10,269 nt of DNA from assembly GCA_020726005.1 (NCBI GenBank), contig DYTL01000025.1, forward strand, positions 1 to 10,269, given 5' to 3'. The first letter of the stretch is position 1, and each line of letters opens with the position of its first letter. Of the stretch, positions 6,363 to 10,269 are shown one piece after another. The DNA is from Microcaldota archaeon (GTDB lineage: Archaea; Micrarchaeota; Micrarchaeia; Anstonellales; Bilamarchaeaceae). The notes beneath the pieces were generated by a model that saw only the letters and a list, made by a program, of their open reading frames with translations, had not been told where the DNA came from and made no database searches. Position numbers and translations under genes: made by a program.

Positions 6363-9300
6363 ATGATTTCTACAAACGAAGAATACGCGCAATATCTTGA
6401 ATCGCTTAAAAACGAACTAAATAAATTACATTCAATCGCAAGCGAAGCGCGAAAACTCGGATTTGATCCTGCCGATGAAGTCGAAATAAAAATCGCAAAG
6501 GATGTTGCTTCGCGTGTAGAAGCACTTGTAGGTCCGCCAGGAATTTCAAAAATCATTCGCGAAATGGAAGCAAATGGAATGTCGCGCGAGGATATAGCAT
6601 TTGCTCTTGCAGCAAAAATATCCAAAGGGGAAATAATAGACGCAAATACGGAAAAAAGAATAGAACAAGCAGTGCGAACGAGTGTGGGAATCCTTACCGA
6701 GGGTATGCTTGTTGCACCAACCGAAGGGATTTCAAAACTAAAAATAAAAACAAATCCGGACGGAACAAATTATGTTGCAATTTATTTCACTGGTCCTATC
6801 AGAAGCGCAGGGGGAACAGTTGCCGCGTTAGCAGTTGTACTTGCTGATTATGCAAGGCGAACTGTGGGAATAGGAGATTATAGGGCGACAGATGGAGAAA
6901 TAGAACGGTATGTTGAAGAAATAAATGCATATGAAGCAAGGATTCTTCATTTACAGTTCAAACCTAATGATAACGATGTACGATGGATAATGAAAAATTG
7001 CCCGATATGTATAGATGGAGATCCTACAGAGGATATTGAAATTTCAGTATACCGAGATTTACCAAGATTGGAAACAAACAAAATACGAGGAGGAATCCCC
7101 CTTGTTATATGCGAGGGTATTGCGCAAAAATCTACAAAGGTTTATAAGACCTCAAAAAAATTTGGATTGGGGTGGGACTGGCTTGAAAAACTCATAAAAA
7201 TAAAACGAAAAGAATCCACAATTGAATTAAAACCAGAATGGACTTATTTAGATGGATTGGTTGCCGGAAGGCCTGTTTTTGCTTATCCTATGGCAAAAGG
7301 GGGATTCAGACTTAGATACGGAAAAAGCAGAACAAATGGATTAATGGCAAAAAATATTCACCCAGCTACAATGGTACTTTTGAACGATTTTGTTGCAATA
7401 GGCACACACGTAAAAGTTGAAAGACCTGGAAAAGGGGCAGTACTTTCAGGTTGCGATGAAATTGAATGTCCGATTGTAAAACTTAAAAATGGAAGTGTAA
7501 CTAAAGTATGGAATGCGGAAAAGGCAAAAGAGCTATTGCCAAACATAGAAAAAGTGCTTTTTCTTGGAGATATGCTTATTACATTCGGTGATTTTCTGAA
7601 ATCAGGGCATCCGCTCATGCCTTCTGGTTGGTGCAAGGAATGGTGGTCCGAAGAATGTAAGGTAAAGGGGATTCAACCTAAGAAATTTGAAAATGCAAAA
7701 GAAGCATTTGAATTTTCCAAAAATTATTCTATTCCATTACATCCTGATTATGTCTATTTTTGGCATGATATAAGTACTGAACAAATGAAAATGCTCGCAC
7801 AATGGCTTTCATTTGGAACTCTAATTTTTAATGCAGGAGAAATAAACATGCTTGTTCTTCAATCCACACGAGAAAAGGAAATTTTAGAAGAGCTTTGTAT
7901 AGAACATGCAGTAGCCAAAGGAAAAATATTTATAGGAAAAGACGATGCGTATACTTTATTCGCGACGCTTGGATTGGAAATTTCAACCGAAGGAAAAATT
8001 ACAACTCAAAAATTCGATTCCATACATGCTGAAGGAAAAAATCCACTCATGATAGCAAACGAAATTACTGGAATTGAAATAAAAACGAAAGCTCCAATCT
8101 ATATTGGAGCAAGAATGGGTAGACCTGAAAAAGCAAAGGAACGCGCAATGGAGGGCAATGTAAACGTGCTTTTTCCCACTGGTTCGCCGAAAAACCGCAG
8201 TTTGATGAAATTATATAAAACAACGAAAAACAAAGAAGGTGAAAGAACTACTTATTTGGAAGTTGCACGTTTTGTGTGTCCGAATTGCAGAAACATCACA
8301 CAATATAGGAAATGTGAAATATGTAGTACGAAAACAACTGCGCAGAACGTGTGTCCGAATTGTGGAACGCATACTGATAAAGCGGAACATTGTGCGCCTA
8401 CGCTTCCTTATGAACAACGACCGGTGAATATTGTAAATCTTATGGAGATGCTTAAAAAGCAGTATAACAATTTACCTGAGGACATACATGGAATAAAAGG
8501 ACTTTCAAATCGTATGAAAATTCCTGAACGATTAGAAAAAGGTCTATTCCGCGCACGGCATGAAGTTTACGTTTTTAGGGACGGAACATGCAGATTTGAT
8601 GCAACAGATGTTCCTCTTACTCATTTCAAACCTATGGAAATTGGAACAAACATTAAAAAATTGCGTTCGTTTGGATATATTAAAGATTATTTAGACCATG
8701 AACTTTTGCAAGATAGTCAGATAGTTCCGCTTATGCCCCAAGACATAATAATTTCGGAGTATAGCGCTGGATATTTTTTGCGCGTTGCAAAATTCATAGA
8801 CGATATGCTTGTTGGATTATATAATATGCAACCTGTTTACAATGCGCAAAAGCGCGAGGATTTATTAGGACATTTATTTGTAGGACTTTCACCGCATACA
8901 AGCAGCGGTGTGCTTGTGCGCCTTATAGGATTTACAAAAGCGAATATTGGTTTCGGACACCCATATTTTCATACTGCAAAACGAAGAAATTGTGATGGTG
9001 ACGAAGACGCAATTATACTTCTTATGGACGCACTACTTAATTTTTCTAAGTTCTATCTTTCTGATATGCGCGGTGGAACGATGGACGCTCCTATTACTCT
9101 TTCCACAATAATTGATCCAAAAGAAGTTGATGACGAAGCGCACAACATAGAACTAGTTTTTTCCTATCCATTGGAATTTTATCGTGCTGCAGAAAAATAT
9201 TCCTTTGCTAATGAAGTAAAAATAAAAACTGTAAAGGATGTTTTAGGTACGCTAGAACAATACGATCAATTAGGATTTACGCACGATACCAAATGCATAG

Positions 9301-9737
9301 ACGAAGGGCCATTGCGTACTGCTTATGTTTCTTTGAAATCTATTCCTGAAAAAGTGCGCATGCAATTTGATTTGCAAAAACGTTTACGTCCAGTAAATGT
9401 AAAAGATGTTGCAGAACGATTGATTCTGAGTCATTTTATTCCTGATCTCTACGGCAATTTACGTTCGTTTTCGCGTCAAACGTTTCGATGTACGAATTGT
9501 AATGAAATTTATAGACGTACACCACTTGCAGGCAAATGCACTAAATGCGGAGGAAATTTATTATTAACTATAAATAAAGGAGGAATAAAAAAATACCTTG
9601 AAATTTCGCATAAAATATGCAAAGAATATGATTTACCTGCTTATATCAAACAGAGGTTGGATTTAATAAAAAAAGAGATAGAAGGCATATTTGAAGATGA
9701 AAAAATAAAGCAAATGGGAATTGAAGATTTTATGTAG
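6363..9737 (+). CDS. polC: DNA polymerase D large subunit DP2 (catalytic)
   Basis: DP2 is the polymerising subunit of PolD, with a two-barrel core related to RNA polymerase rather than to other DNA polymerases. This 1124-residue form is shorter than the roughly 1270 of Pyrococcus and has no intein. The N-terminus is complete (Y-Q-Y-L motif, then DPADEVEIKIAKDVASRVE). Family landmarks follow: TGPIRSAGGT (143-152), AKNIHPATMVLLNDFVAIGT, a cysteine-rich zinc region (C639, C642, C651, C654, C664, C667, C677), and the catalytic signature NCDGDED (876-882) with metal-binding D878 and D880, followed by DALLNFSKFYLSDMRGG. A second zinc ribbon uses C1043, C1046, C1059 and C1062. The last eight residues, QMGIEDFM, resemble a PCNA-interacting box. 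It is the third gene of the UPF0147-DP1-DP2 cluster. The ATG at 6363 fits the family N-terminus. Confidence 0.97.
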   Translation: MISTNEEYAQYLESLKNELNKLHSIASEARKLGFDPADEVEIKIAKDVASRVEALVGPPGISKIIREMEANGMSREDIAFALAAKISKGEIIDANTEKRIEQAVRTSVGILTEGMLVAPTEGISKLKIKTNPDGTNYVAIYFTGPIRSAGGTVAALAVVLADYARRTVGIGDYRATDGEIERYVEEINAYEARILHLQFKPNDNDVRWIMKNCPICIDGDPTEDIEISVYRDLPRLETNKIRGGIPLVICEGIAQKSTKVYKTSKKFGLGWDWLEKLIKIKRKESTIELKPEWTYLDGLVAGRPVFAYPMAKGGFRLRYGKSRTNGLMAKNIHPATMVLLNDFVAIGTHVKVERPGKGAVLSGCDEIECPIVKLKNGSVTKVWNAEKAKELLPNIEKVLFLGDMLITFGDFLKSGHPLMPSGWCKEWWSEECKVKGIQPKKFENAKEAFEFSKNYSIPLHPDYVYFWHDISTEQMKMLAQWLSFGTLIFNAGEINMLVLQSTREKEILEELCIEHAVAKGKIFIGKDDAYTLFATLGLEISTEGKITTQKFDSIHAEGKNPLMIANEITGIEIKTKAPIYIGARMGRPEKAKERAMEGNVNVLFPTGSPKNRSLMKLYKTTKNKEGERTTYLEVARFVCPNCRNITQYRKCEICSTKTTAQNVCPNCGTHTDKAEHCAPTLPYEQRPVNIVNLMEMLKKQYNNLPEDIHGIKGLSNRMKIPERLEKGLFRARHEVYVFRDGTCRFDATDVPLTHFKPMEIGTNIKKLRSFGYIKDYLDHELLQDSQIVPLMPQDIIISEYSAGYFLRVAKFIDDMLVGLYNMQPVYNAQKREDLLGHLFVGLSPHTSSGVLVRLIGFTKANIGFGHPYFHTAKRRNCDGDEDAIILLMDALLNFSKFYLSDMRGGTMDAPITLSTIIDPKEVDDEAHNIELVFSYPLEFYRAAEKYSFANEVKIKTVKDVLGTLEQYDQLGFTHDTKCIDEGPLRTAYVSLKSIPEKVRMQFDLQKRLRPVNVKDVAERLILSHFIPDLYGNLRSFSRQTFRCTNCNEIYRRTPLAGKCTKCGGNLLLTINKGGIKKYLEISHKICKEYDLPAYIKQRLDLIKKEIEGIFEDEKIKQMGIEDFM

Positions 9738-9758
9738 TCAATTACTCCAAAAATTTCC

Positions 9759-9925
9759 TCAAATTTGCTGCTCTAAATCTCTAATTCTTGTTTTAAGCTC
9801 TTTTGTAAAAAACGCATATTTGGATTAAATATCTATATGCAACTTCATTTTTCTTCTATTGGAAACATATTTTGCAACCTTATTAATTATAGGTACTAAT
9901 TCTATGATTTGTTTTTGGTATTTCT
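9759..9925 (-). pseudogene. Possible minus-strand coding remnant
   Basis: On the minus strand one frame reads YQKQIIELVPIINKVAKYV..., then NRRKMKLHIDI, a stop, and in the same frame AFFTKELKTRIRDLEQQI and another stop. The segments look protein-like (charged, helical) and lack only one codon of being continuous. There is no start and I do not recognise a family. It may be chance openness of AT-rich DNA. The interval otherwise holds no gene, and T-rich patches at 9790-9805 are the only terminator-like sequence behind DP2. Confidence 0.2.
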
Positions 9926-10043
9926 GAGAGTTGAACCAACAAATAATAGAGCAGAAAGAGCATTGAAGTATTTTGTAATCAAAAGAAGAGTAAGTTGGCA
10001 GTTTAGAAGCACAGCAGGTATCAGTAAATCCGCAAGTAAATAA
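9900..10043 (+). pseudogene. C-terminal remnant of an IS66-type transposase
   Basis: From 9930 one frame reads VEPTNNRAERALKYFVIKRR, then VSWQFRSTAG, ending at a TAA at 10041-10043. The sequence P-T-N-N-x-A-E-R-A-L-(K/R) followed by V-I-K-R is the signature near the C-terminus of IS66-type DDE transposases; the E of AER is normally the last catalytic acid. The frame extends upstream only to a stop at 9897-9899 (FLVFL lies between), so the rest of the enzyme is gone. It is a dead insertion-sequence fragment. Its final six codons lie inside repeat B. Confidence 0.7.
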
Positions 10044-10069
10044 AAATCCCGATTTCGAAATTATATAAA
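10022..10069 (+). repeat. Repeat B, copy 1
   Basis: The first 24 bases (CAGTAAATCCGCAAGTAAAT and AAAA) are identical to 10215-10238. After a few differing bases, GATTTCGAA and ATTATATAA are shared again, with six extra bases in copy 2. The unit includes the stop of the transposase remnant and a BRE/TATA-like CGAAATTATATAA. Directly downstream, TTCGC (10070-10074) and GCGAA (10083-10087) form a small inverted repeat. Confidence 0.8.
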
Positions 10070-10115
10070 TTCGCTAAAAAATGCGAAAAATAGTTTAATT
10101 ATAAAACCAATACAA

Positions 10116-10164
10116 TGTTCGGTTCGCGCGAATGGTTTAGTTGTAGAAGATGTTCGGAATTACT
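10116..10164 (+). repeat. Repeat A, copy 3 (49-bp core)
   Basis: All 49 bases are identical to 4436-4484, including the palindrome TTCGCGCGAA (10123-10132) and both TGTTCGG motifs. The upstream promoter-like half of copies 1 and 2 is missing; instead TTTAATTATAAAA (10094-10106) provides a TATA-like sequence. Sequence similarity stops sharply on both sides. The frame from an ATG at 10115 runs about 30 codons, MFGSREWFSCRRCSELL and onward, then stops. It sits between the two copies of repeat B. Confidence 0.92.
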
Positions 10165-10214
10165 GATATATCATTGGATACAACATTATTTAAATGCATC
10201 GTTATAGATTTACA

Positions 10215-10269
10215 CAGTAAATCCGCAAGTAAATAAAACCTTCAGATTTCGAAGTTTGAAATTATATAA
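10215..10269 (+). repeat. Repeat B, copy 2 (runs to the window end)
   Basis: It matches copy 1 from its first base, while the sequences before the two copies differ, so the left boundary is sharp. It continues through GATTTCGAAG and GAAATTATATAA to the window edge. The TATA-like end could be a promoter for a gene beyond the window; this is not testable here. Confidence 0.8.

Noticed and set aside
8988..9008. Possible intein at the DP2 catalytic motif, a known insertion site in other archaea
   Set aside because: The NCDGDED region is continuous with its normal flanks, so no intein is present.
9926..9950. Minus-strand GTTGGTTCAACTC looks like a tRNA T-arm
   Set aside because: No rest of a tRNA is present, and on the plus strand the same bases encode the transposase motif VEPTNNRAE.
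115..10164. CRISPR array from the repeated 49-bp core
   Set aside because: The copies are 4-6 kb apart, with genes rather than short spacers between them, and no cas genes are present.

Overview
The window is AT-rich archaeal DNA, and every confident gene reads left to right. The clearest lineage marker is a complete family-D DNA polymerase: small subunit DP1 and large subunit DP2 are adjacent, directly behind a UPF0147 gene. PolD, UPF0147, GGTGAT ribosome-binding sites, TATA promoters 25-40 bp from start codons and a tandem ThyX together suggest a small-genome archaeon of the euryarchaeal/DPANN side. The exact lineage cannot be fixed from 10 kb.

Layout. 1-282: intergenic DNA with a dispersed repeat, an inverted repeat and a promoter. 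283-882: an unrecognised 199-residue protein, probably leaderless. 901-2268: a glutamine-synthetase-fold protein, 18 bp behind it. 2269-2697: gene debris, including a frameshifted HTH-like remnant, and the thyX promoter. 2698-4317: a tandem FAD-dependent thymidylate synthase. 4318-4580: intergenic DNA with a second repeat copy and a promoter. 4581-9737: UPF0147, DP1 and DP2, a likely replication operon. 9738-10269: a gene-free tail with an IS66-type transposase remnant, two copies of a second repeat and a third copy of the first.

Functional links. ThyX makes dTMP for DNA synthesis, and DP1 with DP2 form the replicative polymerase with proofreading, so the right-hand genes share a DNA-synthesis theme. 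The left pair (unknown protein and GS-like protein) has no evident link to it.

Two things stand out. The GS-like protein keeps the family's structural framework and two metal-ligand glutamates, but lacks nearly every other catalytic and metal-binding residue, so it looks like a pseudoenzyme with an intact reading frame. Second, a 49-72 bp element recurs three times, always in the same orientation and in intergenic DNA. Two copies end 96-97 bp before a start codon, and a partial fourth copy forms the presumed thyX promoter. The element may be debris of a multi-copy HTH-type gene reused as upstream regulatory DNA.
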